Assembly: GCA_905480435.1 (NCBI GenBank)
Contig: CAJQQK010000102.1
Span: 1 to 64,000 of the forward strand
Source of the DNA: an uncultured Hyphomicrobiaceae bacterium
GTDB taxonomy: Bacteria; Pseudomonadota; Alphaproteobacteria; Rhizobiales; Hyphomicrobiaceae
Direction of reading: 5' to 3'
Length of the DNA stretch: 64,000 bases
This document shows positions 16,859 through 26,937 of the stretch, in pieces. The position numbers were made by a program, and so were the translations under genes. Each line of letters starts with the position of its first letter. The first letter of the stretch is position 1. A model generated the notes under the pieces. It did not search any database. It saw only the letters and a list, made by a program, of their open reading frames with translations, and had not been told where the DNA came from.

Positions 16859-18210
16859 TGGACGAGCTCACGATAGGAATACTTGTCACCGTCGGTCTTC
16901 TGTTTGCCGTCTTCTTGGGCGTTCGCGTTTATGCGGCAGCGGCGCTCGCGGGCCTTTGTGGTATGGTCGCGCTTATCGGCTGGGATGCCGGTGCCGGCAT
17001 GGTCGGGACGATCCCGCATTCGAAGGCTGTCAACTACGTGTTGAGTGTGCTTCCGATGTTCATTCTCATCGGTTTTATTGCTTATCACGCCGGTCTGACG
17101 CACGACCTTTTCAACGCAGCAAAAGCCTGGTTCGGTTGGGTGCCGGGGGGACTTGCAGTGGCGAGTGTATTCGCGACGGCGGGTTTTGCGGCTGTGTCGG
17201 GTGCGAGTACGGCAACTGCCGCCGTGTTCAGTCGAGTAGCGATCCCGCATATGTTGGAGAACGGGTACGATAGACGACTTGCGGCGGGGGTCGTCGCGGC
17301 GGGCGGCACGCTCGCGTCGTTGATTCCGCCAAGTGCGATCCTGGTCATCTACGCGATCATCGTCGAAGAGTCGGTTGGCACCTTGATCCTGGCTGGCTTC
17401 CTGCCCGGTATCGTGTCGGCTATCATTTACGCTCTTTTGATCATCGGTCAGTGCTGGTGGAAACCAGAACTTGGTCCTGCAATTCCATCGCCACCGTTCG
17501 CAGAAAAGATGAGAACGCTACCGGGCACGATCCCGATATTCGCCGTCGTCGCGATTATCTTCAGTGCCATGGCAATGGGTTGGGCAACACCAACGGAAGC
17601 CGGTGCGCTTGGTGCGTTCGTGGTTCTGTTGATTGCGCTTGCTCGTGGTATGCGTTGGGGACCGTTGGAAGAAGCGTTGCTGGAAACGGCTAAGCTAACC
17701 GCGATGATATTTGCCCTGATCTGGGGTGTGTTGATCTTTGTCCGTTTCCTTGGATTCGCGGGCCTGCCTGAAGCGTTTGCAGAATTCATCGTCGCGCTGC
17801 CTTATCCGCCTCTGGTCGTTATTGTGATGATCCTGCTCGGCTATGCCGTGCTTGGTATGTTCATGGATGCGATCGGTATGCTGTTGCTGACATTGCCGGT
17901 TGTTTATCCAGCTGTTATCGCGCTTAACGGCGGACCGGATGTTTCATATGCTGATAGTGCGCTTGGTATGAGTGGGGCGGCAGCACCTATCTGGTTTGGC
18001 ATCATCGTCGTTAAGATGTGCGAGGTGTGCCTCATCACACCGCCTGTCGGATTGAACTGTTATGTGGTGTCCGCGGTACGGCCCGATATACCACTTGCCG
18101 ACGTGTTCCGTGGCATCTTCCCGTTCTTCCTGGCAGATGCGGCAACCATCGCATTGTTCATCGTTTACCCTGGCATCATCACGTGGTTGCCAACGTACGT
18201 GAACTCTTAA
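16858..18210 (+). CDS. TRAP transporter large permease (DctM family)
   Basis: Large permease that moves the substrate with Na+ or H+; 450 residues and about 11-12 membrane helices. Family motifs include GASTATAAVFSRVAIPHM, the GGTLASLIPPSAILVIY loop, and MGWATPTEAGALGAF in the second half. Start overlaps the dctQ stop. The gene is closed by a strong terminator, making dctP-dctQ-dctM a self-contained operon. The substrate remains undetermined. Confidence 0.93.
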   Translation: MDELTIGILVTVGLLFAVFLGVRVYAAAALAGLCGMVALIGWDAGAGMVGTIPHSKAVNYVLSVLPMFILIGFIAYHAGLTHDLFNAAKAWFGWVPGGLAVASVFATAGFAAVSGASTATAAVFSRVAIPHMLENGYDRRLAAGVVAAGGTLASLIPPSAILVIYAIIVEESVGTLILAGFLPGIVSAIIYALLIIGQCWWKPELGPAIPSPPFAEKMRTLPGTIPIFAVVAIIFSAMAMGWATPTEAGALGAFVVLLIALARGMRWGPLEEALLETAKLTAMIFALIWGVLIFVRFLGFAGLPEAFAEFIVALPYPPLVVIVMILLGYAVLGMFMDAIGMLLLTLPVVYPAVIALNGGPDVSYADSALGMSGAAAPIWFGIIVVKMCEVCLITPPVGLNCYVVSAVRPDIPLADVFRGIFPFFLADAATIALFIVYPGIITWLPTYVNS

Positions 18211-18240
18211 ACGCCAAAGAGAATAACGACGACGGAATTG

Positions 18241-18273
18241 AAGCGGCTGCCCATCTGGGTGGCCGCTTTTTTC
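18241..18273 (+). terminator. Rho-independent terminator of the TRAP operon
   Basis: AGCGGC-TG-CCC pairs with GGG-TG-GCCGCT (two internal wobble pairs) around ATCT and is followed by TTTTT. This ends the transport operon and separates it from the following dehydrogenase gene. Confidence 0.85.
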
Positions 18274-18380
18274 ATTTCAGTCATGAATGATCAGATACGT
18301 TATCGCAGCCAGCTTGTTTCTACTCAGCGTCGACGGCATCCTTTGTTGTGCGCGATGCACTGCTTGGAGGGAGAGCCGCA

Positions 18381-19427
18381 ATGGCTGGCAACACGAAAAC
18401 CGTCGTTCGGTTTGATCATTTCATCAATCCGGTATTCCAGGCGCGCCTCGCGCAGGAGGCAGATATCGAGTACGTCGAGCTTCGTCAGGACGACGAGGCG
18501 ATGGGATGGGCGGCATTCGATCGGGCGCACATTTATCAGATTTCGGCGGCAAAAGATGAGGTCGAAAAGAAATGGTGGGCGACGGGACCATTACTTGAGC
18601 GGGCACCCAACTTGCTTGCCGTGTCATCGAGTGGTGCCGGCTATGATACGTCTGACGCGGAAGCTTGCACAAAGGCGGGTGTGCTGCTCGTCAATCAGGC
18701 TGGCGGCAATGCGCAATCAGTTGCCGAGCATACGCTGGGTTTGATGTTGGACCTGTCGAAGCGAGTGAGCGAAAACGATCGGCTGTTGCGCTCCAGTCGA
18801 CGGGATTATCCACGCGAGCAACTGATGGGCCGCGAGATTTCGGGGCGTACGATCGGCCTTGTTGGTATCGGCGAAGTCGGAACGAGAGTTGCTAAACTTG
18901 CGAATGCGTTCGGTATGAGCGTTGTGGCGACCGACCCGAACGTGGATGCCGACACGATGGCGGCACGTGGCGCAAGGAAGGTCAGTCTCGACGAACTGCT
19001 TCCTGAAGCCGACTTCGTGTCGATCCACTGCCCGCGCATTCCAACAACAACCAATATGATCAATGATGCAGCCTTTAAGGCAATGAAGCCGGGTGGCATC
19101 TTCATCACCACGGCCCGTGGCGGCATTCACGATGAGGCAGCGCTGCAGGCAGCGATGGATACAGGTCACGTTGCGGGCGCCGGTCTTGATGTATGGGATG
19201 TCGAGCCGCCGCCGGTTGATCATCCGTTGTTGGCGCGGGACAATGTGGTCGCGACGTATCACACTGCTGGTGTCACGAGTGAGGCGCGCACGCGCGTTGC
19301 CGAATACGCAAGTGAACAGATCGTGCAGATCCTGGCCGGCAAACGGGCGCCTCGGATTATCAACCCAGAAGCTTGGCCAGCCTTCGTCAAACGTTTCGAG
19401 AAAATCATGGGCCAGACGCCAGCGTAG
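18381..19427 (+). CDS. D-2-hydroxyacid dehydrogenase (NAD-dependent), second copy
   Basis: A 348-residue oxidoreductase of the D-isomer 2-hydroxyacid dehydrogenase family. The cofactor motif is GLVGIGEVGTRVAKL. Catalytic residues are Arg in FITTARGGIHDE, Glu in DVWDVEPPP and His in ATYHTAGVT. The start at 18381 follows GGAGGGAGAG and is preferred to the longer ORF. It is clearly diverged from the enzyme at 934. It is followed by the metallo-beta-lactamase gene after 33 bases. In this context a glyoxylate or hydroxypyruvate reductase is attractive, but that is inference. Confidence 0.88.
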   Translation: MAGNTKTVVRFDHFINPVFQARLAQEADIEYVELRQDDEAMGWAAFDRAHIYQISAAKDEVEKKWWATGPLLERAPNLLAVSSSGAGYDTSDAEACTKAGVLLVNQAGGNAQSVAEHTLGLMLDLSKRVSENDRLLRSSRRDYPREQLMGREISGRTIGLVGIGEVGTRVAKLANAFGMSVVATDPNVDADTMAARGARKVSLDELLPEADFVSIHCPRIPTTTNMINDAAFKAMKPGGIFITTARGGIHDEAALQAAMDTGHVAGAGLDVWDVEPPPVDHPLLARDNVVATYHTAGVTSEARTRVAEYASEQIVQILAGKRAPRIINPEAWPAFVKRFEKIMGQTPA

Positions 19428-19460
19428 CGAGGCCGCAACGCAATCAACCAGGAGAGCGAC

Positions 19461-20339
19461 ATGTCAGCCATTCAAATCGGCGATACCACGATCCAACGCA
19501 TCGTCGAGCAGGAGGATGCCTTCTTCGATGCGTTCGAGTTCTTTCCTAACCTGACGCAGCAGATGCTCGATGAGAACCGCGACTGGCTCTATCCGGTTTT
19601 CTTTCAGCCGGGCGGTACGCGGTTTAACCTGTGCGTACAAAGTTATCTAGTGCGCACGCCACATCACACCATCCTGATTGATACCTGTGTTGGCAATCAC
19701 AAGCCGCGTAAGTCGCGCGCGTTCTGGGACAATCTCGCGTCCGACCAGTATGAGAAAAACCTCGCGGCAGCCGGTGTTGGCGTCGGCGATATCGATATGG
19801 TCATGTGCACGCACTTGCATACAGATCATGTTGGTTGGAACACTAAACTCGAAAATGGGCAGTGGGTGCCAACTTTCCCGAATGCCCGCTATGTCTTCTC
19901 GGAAATGGAGCTCAACTATTGGACAGAGCGCCATGCTGCCGATGCAGCTGCTGCCCCCTGGATAACGGATTCGGTGCTTCCGATCGTGGCGGCGCAGCGC
20001 TGCGACTTGGTCAAGAACGACCATCAGCTGACCGATGGGATTCAACTGATCGCCTCTCCCGGCCACACCATTGACCATTGCTCGGTGCATGTCAGCCGTG
20101 GCGACGATCAAGCCCTGATCACTGGAGACATGATCCATTCGCCGCTGCAGGCGCGCTATCCCGAGCTCGGTATGTTGAGCGACTATGATTCACCGCAGGC
20201 TGGCCGCTCTCGTCGTGCCATCTTCGATCGCTTTATGGATACGCCGGCCTTGATCTGCACGTCACACTTCCCGCAGCCTTCAACCGGTCGCTTCGAGCGC
20301 TGGGATGACGCGTATCGCTTTGTAGCAGTCGACACGTAA
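19461..20339 (+). CDS. Metallo-beta-lactamase-fold hydrolase
   Basis: Zinc-dependent hydrolase of 292 residues. The metal site HLHTDHVG is intact, with further ligands in SPGHTIDH, ITGDMIHS and the C-terminal TSHFPQ. This branch resembles quorum-quenching lactonases and glyoxalase-II-like esterases. AGGAG precedes the ATG. Its position between a 2-hydroxyacid dehydrogenase and the oxalate genes could mean hydrolysis of a lactone or of a thioester such as a formyl- or glycolyl-thioester; neither is shown. No signal peptide, so cytosolic. Confidence 0.87.
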   Translation: MSAIQIGDTTIQRIVEQEDAFFDAFEFFPNLTQQMLDENRDWLYPVFFQPGGTRFNLCVQSYLVRTPHHTILIDTCVGNHKPRKSRAFWDNLASDQYEKNLAAAGVGVGDIDMVMCTHLHTDHVGWNTKLENGQWVPTFPNARYVFSEMELNYWTERHAADAAAAPWITDSVLPIVAAQRCDLVKNDHQLTDGIQLIASPGHTIDHCSVHVSRGDDQALITGDMIHSPLQARYPELGMLSDYDSPQAGRSRRAIFDRFMDTPALICTSHFPQPSTGRFERWDDAYRFVAVDT

Positions 20340-20386
20340 CAAAGCGGTAGCCCTGATTGCGTCGCTAAAATTCTACTTGAGTTGCT

Positions 20387-20407
20387 CTTGGTATGTGGTA
20401 TGCCAAG
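20387..20407. promoter_or_regulatory. Candidate GntR operator
   Basis: CTTGGTAT and ATGCCAAG form an 8-bp inverted repeat with one mismatch and a five-base spacer, in the 134-bp gap before the GntR gene. The TGGTAT...ATGCCA core fits the kind of palindrome bound by FCD-type GntR regulators, so autoregulation and control of the oxalate genes is plausible. Confidence 0.5.
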
Positions 20408-20473
20408 ATTGTTGGCGGCCAGTTGTGGCGGTCCACTTGAGGACCGCAATCGCCACGAGGCAACAATCGGATC

Positions 20474-21157
20474 ATGTCGAACTCGCTGAAAATTCGTCCG
20501 ATCGTAGAAGCCGCGAGTATGAGCACGCGGATCTATGAGCAACTCAAGGCTGCTATCACGGCGATGGATATTTATGATCCAGATGCCAATCTGAAGCTGG
20601 ACGAGCGTGGCTTGTCAGAGCAATTCGGCTCATCCCGCACGCCGTTACGTGAAGCGCTAACCCGTCTCGACCAAGACGGGCTGGTGAAGATCCTACCACG
20701 CCGTGGGATTATCATCGTGCGCCGGACTAAGCCTGAGATCTTGGAAATGATCACGGTCTGGGCCGCGTTGGAGAGCATGGCCGCCCGACTGGTCTGCGAG
20801 GTCGCCGGCGACGACCAAATTGCGAAGCTGCAGCAATTGGCCGACACCTATGACAGTACTCAAGTCGAGCAGCACATGAGTGAGTATTCCGACGACAACA
20901 TTCGTTTCCACAGCACCATCATCCAGTTGTCGCAATGCGAACTGATAGCGGAGATGACGGATGGTTTGTTTCGTCACGTGCGCGCAATTCGCCGCCGTAC
21001 GATCCACGAAAAAGATCGTGCGCAGCGCTCCGTTAGAGACCACAGCCGTATTGTGAAGGCGTTAGGCAAGCGCGATGCGGATCTTGCGAGCCGACTGGTG
21101 CGTGAGCACACTATGAAGTTGCGCGAGCACGTCGAACAAAACGTAGATCTTGATTGA
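20474..21157 (+). CDS. GntR family transcriptional regulator, FCD (FadR) subfamily
   Basis: A 227-residue repressor or activator. The N-terminal winged helix spans about residues 15-85 with the recognition segment LSEQFGSSRTPLREALTRL and wing ILPRRGIIIV. The C-terminal helical FCD domain (about 95-220) carries metal-binding candidates (DDNIRFHSTI, DHSRIVKAL, REHTMKLREH), as in acid-sensing FadR-type regulators. It precedes oxc by 56 bases in the same direction and has a palindrome just upstream, so it is probably the local regulator responding to a small organic acid or its CoA ester. Confidence 0.9.
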   Translation: MSNSLKIRPIVEAASMSTRIYEQLKAAITAMDIYDPDANLKLDERGLSEQFGSSRTPLREALTRLDQDGLVKILPRRGIIIVRRTKPEILEMITVWAALESMAARLVCEVAGDDQIAKLQQLADTYDSTQVEQHMSEYSDDNIRFHSTIIQLSQCELIAEMTDGLFRHVRAIRRRTIHEKDRAQRSVRDHSRIVKALGKRDADLASRLVREHTMKLREHVEQNVDLD

Positions 21158-21213
21158 TGCGGCATAATAAAGAGGCTGCCAATGCCTGCCGCCATTCCGT
21201 TTAGGGGAGAGAC

Positions 21214-22923
21214 ATGACGACATCAGAGACAGGCGCACTGACAGACGGTTTCCATCTGGTCATCGACGCCATGAAGCTTAATGACCTGAACACGATCTAT
21301 GGTGTCCCAGGTATACCGATTACCGACTTCGGGCGGATGGCCCAGGCGGCTGGCATTCGCGTCATTTCGTTTCGTCATGAGCAGCACGCAGGCAACGCCG
21401 CGGCGATCGCAGGCTACCTGACGCAGAAGCCGGGTGTATGTCTCACGGTTTCGGCGCCGGGATTTCTGAACGGCCTGACGGCGCTTGCCAACGCGACAAC
21501 GAATTGCTTCCCCATGATCCTGATTTCAGGCTCCTCCGAGCGCGAGATCGTCGATCTGCAGCAAGGCGACTATGAGGAAATGGATCAACTCGCCATCGCC
21601 AAGCCGTTGTGCAAGGCAGCTTTCCGTATTTTGCACGCAGAAGACATTGGCATCGGTATCGCACGGGCCATTCGCGCGGCCTGCTCAGGTCGGCCTGGTG
21701 GTGTCTATCTCGATCTGCCAGCGAAACTGTTTGGCCAGACGATGGATGCAGCCGCCGGCGCTCAATCTCTGGTCAAGGTCATCGATCCGGCACCAGCTCA
21801 GCTGCCGTCGCCGGAAGCGGTGAAGCGTGGTCTAGATCTCCTCAAAGTCGCGAAAAAGCCGCTCATTATCTTAGGCAAGGGTGCAGCTTATGCGCAGGCC
21901 GATGAGGCGATCCGCGAATTGATTGAAAAGAGTGGCATTCCTTATCTGCCAATGAGTATGGCGAAAGGTCTTTTGCCCGACACGCATCCGCAGTCAGCCG
22001 GCGCCGCACGTTCGTTGGCACTCAAGCAAGCCGACACCGTGATGTTGATCGGGGCCCGACTCAACTGGTTGCTCAGTCACGGCAAGGGCAAGACCTGGGG
22101 GGCACCGGGTACGCAAAAATTCATTCAGATTGATATTGATCCCAAAGAGATGGATTCCAATATCGAGATTGCAGCGCCAATCGTTGGCGATATCAAATCC
22201 ACCGTCGCAGCGCTTCTGGATGGAATGGGCGCCAACTGGGCAGCCCCGCCAGCAGAATGGACCGGAGCCATTCGCGAGAAGGTTGAGACCAACGTTGCCC
22301 GCATGGCGCCACGTCTGCAAAACAACAACGTGCCGATGGATTTCCACGGGGCACTTGGCGCCCTGAAAATCATTATGAAAGAGCGTCCCGAGACAATCCT
22401 TGTCAACGAAGGCGCCAATACACTCGATTTCGCACGCAGCATCATTGACATCTACCAGCCACGCAAACGTCTTGATGTTGGCACCTGGGGCGTCATGGGC
22501 ATAGGCATGGGGTTTGCCGTGGCCGCCGCCGTTGAGACCGGCAAGCCGGTGCTAGCTGTCGAGGGTGACAGCGCATTCGGCTTCTCGGGCATGGAGATCG
22601 AAACGATCTGCCGGTACAACCTGCCGGTCTGTGTTGTTGTCTTTAACAACAATGGCATCTATCGCGGCACCGACACCAATGAGGTCGGCGATGATGTTGC
22701 ACCGACCGTGTTCGTCAAGGACAGCCGCTACGATAAAATGATGGAAGCCTTTGGCGGCGTCGGCGTTTATGCGACATCGCCGGACGAGTTGTCCCGTGCC
22801 GTCAATGAAGCCCTGGATTCTGGTAAGCCAACGCTCATCAATGCGGTTATCGATGTGAATGCTGGCACAGAGAGTGGCCGCATCGGCAGTCTCAATCCGC
22901 AAAGCGTCGTCGGTAAGAAGTAA
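21214..22923 (+). CDS. oxc: Oxalyl-CoA decarboxylase
   Basis: Thiamine-diphosphate enzyme converting oxalyl-CoA to formyl-CoA and CO2. Length is 569 residues against 568 for the Oxalobacter enzyme. Residues I recall as active-site positions in that enzyme fall at the same numbers: Glu56 (FRHEQ), Tyr120 and Glu121 (GDYEEMDQ), and Tyr483 (NNNGIYRG). A C-terminal ESGRIGS supplies the Ser/Arg pair one position later. The ThDP site is [13 protein letters not shown]...NNN. The [10 protein letters not shown] start and absence of an FAD-type acetolactate signature argue against acetolactate synthase. GGGGAGAG precedes the ATG. Second gene after GntR; frc follows after 43 bases. Confidence 0.95.
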   Translation: MTTSETGALTDGFHLVIDAMKLNDLNTIYGVPGIPITDFGRMAQAAGIRVISFRHEQHAGNAAAIAGYLTQKPGVCLTVSAPGFLNGLTALANATTNCFPMILISGSSEREIVDLQQGDYEEMDQLAIAKPLCKAAFRILHAEDIGIGIARAIRAACSGRPGGVYLDLPAKLFGQTMDAAAGAQSLVKVIDPAPAQLPSPEAVKRGLDLLKVAKKPLIILGKGAAYAQADEAIRELIEKSGIPYLPMSMAKGLLPDTHPQSAGAARSLALKQADTVMLIGARLNWLLSHGKGKTWGAPGTQKFIQIDIDPKEMDSNIEIAAPIVGDIKSTVAALLDGMGANWAAPPAEWTGAIREKVETNVARMAPRLQNNNVPMDFHGALGALKIIMKERPETILVNEGANTLDFARSIIDIYQPRKRLDVGTWGVMGIGMGFAVAAAVETGKPVLAVEGDSAFGFSGMEIETICRYNLPVCVVVFNNNGIYRGTDTNEVGDDVAPTVFVKDSRYDKMMEAFGGVGVYATSPDELSRAVNEALDSGKPTLINAVIDVNAGTESGRIGSLNPQSVVGKK

Positions 22924-22966
22924 TTCCGGTCGAGCATATCAACTCATTGCCGAAAAGAAGGTGCAC

Positions 22967-24241
22967 ATGGAAGCTCTCAAGAACGTAAAAATCCTGGACT
23001 TCACCCATGTCCAATCGGGTCCGACCTGCACGCAGCTGCTGGCTTGGTTCGGCGCTGATGTGATCAAGGTTGAGCGGCCGGGCGTCGGTGACGCAACGCG
23101 TAAGCAACTCGTCGACGTGCCGGGCGCGGACTCGCTCTATTTCACGATGCTCAATCACAACAAGCGATCGATCACGCTCAACACCAAGGACGCCACAGGC
23201 AAAGAAATCCTCGAGCGCCTCGTCAAAGAGTGTGACGTGCTCGTTGAGAATTTCGCGCCAGGCGCCCTCGATCGGATGTGCTTTGGTTGGGAGCGGATTC
23301 AAGAACTCAATCCACGCATGATCATGGCGTCGGTCAAAGGCTTTGGCCCGGGCAAATACGAAGATTGCAAGGTGTATGAGAACGTTGCTCAATGCGCTGG
23401 CGGTTCCGCGTCCACGACCGGTTTTCTCGACGGGCCACCGTTGGTAACTGGTGCGCAGATCGGCGACTCTGGCACGGGCCTTCATCTGGCCCTTGGCATT
23501 GTCGCGGCGCTCTACCAGCGCGAGCAAACCGGACGGGGCCAGAAGGTTCTCGCCTCCATGCAGGATGGCGTCATCAATCTCAGCCGGGTGAAGTTGCGCG
23601 ATCAGCAGCGTCTCGCGGCGGGACCTCTGACGGAGTATTCTCAGTTTGGTGAAGGCATACCATTTGGCGATGCGACGCCACGTGCCGGCAACGATTCAGG
23701 CGGTGGGCAGCCGGGCCGCATTTTGAAATGCAAAGGCTGGGAAACCGATCCCAACGCCTACACCTATTTCATCACCCAGGCGCCGGCGTGGGAGAAAATC
23801 TGTGATGTCATCGGCGAGCCTGAATGGAAGACCAAGGAAGGTTACGCCAAACCACCACAACGTCTCGACAAACTGAATGAAATTTTCGACCGTATTGAGC
23901 AGTGGACAATGACCAAGACCAAATTCGAGGTCATGGATATTTGCAATCCACTCGACATTCCGGTCGGACCAATTCTGTCGATGAAAGAGATCGCCGAGGA
24001 CGAAGGCTTGCGCGCCACCGGCACCATTGTCGAAGTCGACCATCCCGAGCGCGGCCCCTATCTGACGGTCGGCTGCCCCGTCAAACTCTCCGACAGTCCC
24101 GCCGTTGTCACACGCTCACCATTGCTCGGTGAGCACACGGCAGAAGTTCTGCGCGACGTCCTTGGCTATCAGGGCGAGGAATTCGATCGCGTCGTGGCGT
24201 CTGGCGCTGTCGGCGAACTGCGCGTTGAAGCTGCAGAATAA
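22967..24241 (+). CDS. frc: Formyl-CoA:oxalate CoA-transferase
   Basis: Class III (CaiB/BaiF) CoA-transferase making oxalyl-CoA and formate from formyl-CoA and oxalate. The 424-residue protein carries the signature of true Frc: [39 protein letters not shown], catalytic Asp167 in [14 protein letters not shown], and [15 protein letters not shown]. The start at 22967 follows AAGAAGG; the longer track ORF begins inside oxc. It works directly with Oxc: the two enzymes cycle CoA between formate and oxalate. Confidence 0.95.
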   Translation: MEALKNVKILDFTHVQSGPTCTQLLAWFGADVIKVERPGVGDATRKQLVDVPGADSLYFTMLNHNKRSITLNTKDATGKEILERLVKECDVLVENFAPGALDRMCFGWERIQELNPRMIMASVKGFGPGKYEDCKVYENVAQCAGGSASTTGFLDGPPLVTGAQIGDSGTGLHLALGIVAALYQREQTGRGQKVLASMQDGVINLSRVKLRDQQRLAAGPLTEYSQFGEGIPFGDATPRAGNDSGGGQPGRILKCKGWETDPNAYTYFITQAPAWEKICDVIGEPEWKTKEGYAKPPQRLDKLNEIFDRIEQWTMTKTKFEVMDICNPLDIPVGPILSMKEIAEDEGLRATGTIVEVDHPERGPYLTVGCPVKLSDSPAVVTRSPLLGEHTAEVLRDVLGYQGEEFDRVVASGAVGELRVEAAE

Positions 24242-24275
24242 TCAAACGAGAAGCATTCACGAGAGGCATTCAATC

Positions 24276-25190
24276 ATGCGCATCGTCGTTCACGGTCAGC
24301 AGGCATTCGGTAAGGCCGTCCTCGAAAAGTTACTCGAGCGCGGCGAAGACGTCGTCGCGATATGCACGGCACCAACTAAGGAAGGCCGCCCGGAGGATCC
24401 GCTAGCGGACCTGGCCCGCGAGAAGGGAATACCGCTGCATCAGCCAGCGTCGTGGAAAACGTCCGAAGCAGCCGAGCTCATGCGTTCGTTCAATGCTGAT
24501 GTGTGCATGATGGCTTACGTGCTGTTGTTTGTGCCGGAGGAGGTTCGTGATGCGCCAAAGTTCGGCACCTTCCAGTATCACCCATCACTCTGTCCGTGGC
24601 ATCGCGGACCGTCTTCGATCAATTGGCCAATCGCGATGGGTAAAACTGAAACTGGTCTGACGATCTTCTGGCCGGACGACGGCCTCGATGAAGGTCCGAT
24701 CCTGATGCAAAAGAAGTGCTCGATCGGCCCGGACGAAACGTTAGGCGACGTTTATTTCAAAAAACTATTCCCGATGGGTGTCGACGCCATGATGGAAAGT
24801 CTTGATTTGGTCAAGGCTGGCGTCATTCTTAAACACACTCAGGACCTCACTGCCGGCTCCTACGAAAGCTGGTTCAAGAAAGCAGACGTCAAGCTCGACT
24901 TCTCAAAGCCGGTGGCGGACGTGTACAACATCATTCGCGCAGCCAATCCGGCGCCTGGTGCCTGGACGACGCTTGCCGGTAACGAAGTCCAAATCTATGA
25001 CAGCGCTCGTGTCGATGGCGACGGTACGCCGGGCGAGGTCGTTTCCGTAGACGATAACGGCGTAACCGTACAAGCAGCCGGTGGCCGTATTGTCGTTAAA
25101 CGAGTTCGTCCCAAAGGCGGTGACAAGCAGTCTGCTGCGGATTGGGCCAAGGCCGCTGGTGTTGCGGCTGGAACGAAGCTCGACACATAA
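24276..25190 (+). CDS. Stand-alone formyltransferase, 10-formyl-THF dehydrogenase hydrolase-domain type
   Basis: A 304-residue protein with an N-terminal formyl-transferase domain (about 1-180) and a C-terminal formyl-transferase C domain (about 205-300). It resembles the hydrolase domain of 10-formyl-THF dehydrogenase more than methionyl-tRNA formyltransferase: YHPSLCPWHRGPSSINW and FWPDDGLDEG match that branch. His102, Ser104 and Asp138 line up with its catalytic residues. The Asn of Fmt is Gln100 here. There is no fused carrier or aldehyde-dehydrogenase domain. Start chosen at the ATG preceded by GAGAGG. It lies between frc and fhs, so its donor is probably 10-formyl-THF or formyl-CoA. Whether it hydrolyses or transfers the formyl group is unknown. 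Confidence 0.85.
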   Translation: MRIVVHGQQAFGKAVLEKLLERGEDVVAICTAPTKEGRPEDPLADLAREKGIPLHQPASWKTSEAAELMRSFNADVCMMAYVLLFVPEEVRDAPKFGTFQYHPSLCPWHRGPSSINWPIAMGKTETGLTIFWPDDGLDEGPILMQKKCSIGPDETLGDVYFKKLFPMGVDAMMESLDLVKAGVILKHTQDLTAGSYESWFKKADVKLDFSKPVADVYNIIRAANPAPGAWTTLAGNEVQIYDSARVDGDGTPGEVVSVDDNGVTVQAAGGRIVVKRVRPKGGDKQSAADWAKAAGVAAGTKLDT

Positions 25191-25245
25191 TCTGCACTGA
25201 AGAGAACGCCTGCAACAATCAACAAGCCTTCGAGGAAACGCGCCC

Positions 25246-26916
25246 ATGGCAACCGACATTGAAATCGCCCGCAAAGCCAACAAGAAGCCGATCCAGGAGA
25301 TTGGTGCCAAGCTCGGAATTCCAACAGAGCACCTACTGCCGTTTGGACATGACAAAGCGAAGGTCTCTGACGCGTTCATCAAGTCCCTCGAAGGAAAGCC
25401 GGACGGCAAGCTGATCCTGGTCACTGCGATTAACCCGACACCAGCGGGTGAAGGCAAGACGACAACGACAGTTGGCCTCGGAGATGGCCTCAATAAGATC
25501 GGCAAGAAAGCCGCGATCTGCATTCGTGAAGCGTCGCTCGGGCCATGCTTTGGCATGAAGGGCGGGGCAGCCGGTGGTGGTTACGCTCAGGTCGTGCCGA
25601 TGGAGGAAATGAACCTCCATTTCACCGGTGACTTTCACGCGATCACATCGGCCCACAACTTGTTGTCCGCGATGATCGACAATCATATTTACTGGGGCAA
25701 TGCGCTCCAAATCGATCAGCGTCGCATCGTCTGGCGCCGCGTTATGGACATGAATGATCGGGCACTGCGCCAGATCACAGCGTCGCTTGGTGGCGTCGCC
25801 AACGGTTTCCCAACTGAGGCGGGCTTTGACATCACTGTCGCATCCGAGGTCATGGCGATCCTTTGCCTGGCAACGGATCTCGACGACCTTGAGAAGCGGC
25901 TTGGTGACATCATCGTTGCTTACACCCGCGAGAGAAAGCCAATTTACTGCCGGGATATCAAAGCCGATGGCGCTATGACAGTGCTGCTGGCTCAGGCCAT
26001 GCAACCCAATATCGTCCAGACGCTTGAGAACAACCCGGCCTTCGTGCATGGCGGACCGTTCGCCAATATCGCGCATGGCTGCAACTCAGTTATTGCAACG
26101 AAAACGGCACTCAAGCTAGCAGACTATGTCGTCACTGAGGCCGGTTTTGGCGCTGACCTTGGTGCCGAGAAGTTCATGAACATCAAGTGCCGCAAGGCTG
26201 GCCTCAAGCCTGATGCTGTCGTCATCGTCGCCACTGTCCGTGCGATGAAAATGAACGGCGGTATTGCGCGGGCTGATCTTGGTGCCGAGAACGTCGATGC
26301 TGTGAAGGCCGGCTGTGCCAATCTTGGCCGTCACATCGAGAATATGAAGAAGTTCGGCGTTCCAGCGATTGTCGGGATCAACCACTTCGTGACGGATACT
26401 GATGCTGAAATCGCTGCGATGAAAGAGTATTGCGCATCCGTTGGTGCTGAAGCGATCCTCAACACGCATTGGGCGAACGGTGGTGACGGCATCACGGAAA
26501 CAGCCAAGAAAATCGTCGAACTCGCTGAGGGCGGAACGGCTGCCTATAAGCCGCTCTATCCAGATGAGATGGGCTTGTTCGAGAAAATCCAAACAGTTGC
26601 CAAGCAAATCTACCGGGCCGAAACGGTCACAGCAGATAAGAAGATCCTCGACCAGTTGAAGCTTTGGGAAGAGGCTGGTTATGGCAAGCTGCCGGTTTGC
26701 ATGGCCAAGACGCAGTATTCGTTCACGACGGACCCGAACCAGCGTGGTGCCCCAACTGGCTTCGATCTGCCGATCCGCGAAGTGCGCCTCTCTGCTGGTG
26801 CTGGTTTCATCGTGGCGATCTGCGGTGAGATCATGACGATGCCTGGCCTGCCGCGCGTTCCTTCAGCCGAGGCCATCAAGTTCAACGATGCCGGCGAGAT
26901 CGAGGGACTGTTCTAA
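25246..26916 (+). CDS. fhs: Formate-tetrahydrofolate ligase
   Basis: ATP-dependent synthesis of 10-formyl-THF from formate and THF. The 556 residues are the full family length. The P-loop is [18 protein letters not shown] near residues 60-77. The folate/formyl-phosphate region [20 protein letters not shown] and the [20 protein letters not shown] motif are intact. Last gene of the oxc operon, 55 bases after the formyltransferase gene, and followed by a strong terminator. It would capture the formate released by Frc and feed C1 units to biosynthesis or, if the strain is methylotrophic, to the serine cycle. Confidence 0.97.
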   Translation: MATDIEIARKANKKPIQEIGAKLGIPTEHLLPFGHDKAKVSDAFIKSLEGKPDGKLILVTAINPTPAGEGKTTTTVGLGDGLNKIGKKAAICIREASLGPCFGMKGGAAGGGYAQVVPMEEMNLHFTGDFHAITSAHNLLSAMIDNHIYWGNALQIDQRRIVWRRVMDMNDRALRQITASLGGVANGFPTEAGFDITVASEVMAILCLATDLDDLEKRLGDIIVAYTRERKPIYCRDIKADGAMTVLLAQAMQPNIVQTLENNPAFVHGGPFANIAHGCNSVIATKTALKLADYVVTEAGFGADLGAEKFMNIKCRKAGLKPDAVVIVATVRAMKMNGGIARADLGAENVDAVKAGCANLGRHIENMKKFGVPAIVGINHFVTDTDAEIAAMKEYCASVGAEAILNTHWANGGDGITETAKKIVELAEGGTAAYKPLYPDEMGLFEKIQTVAKQIYRAETVTADKKILDQLKLWEEAGYGKLPVCMAKTQYSFTTDPNQRGAPTGFDLPIREVRLSAGAGFIVAICGEIMTMPGLPRVPSAEAIKFNDAGEIEGLF

Positions 26917-26937
26917 ACAACGCCGGGACAAACAAAA

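Noticed and set aside
21214-22923. Acetolactate synthase or benzoylformate decarboxylase assignment for the ThDP enzyme
   Set aside because: Glu56, Tyr120-Glu121 and Tyr483, the C-terminal ESGRIGS and the adjacent frc point to oxalyl-CoA decarboxylase.
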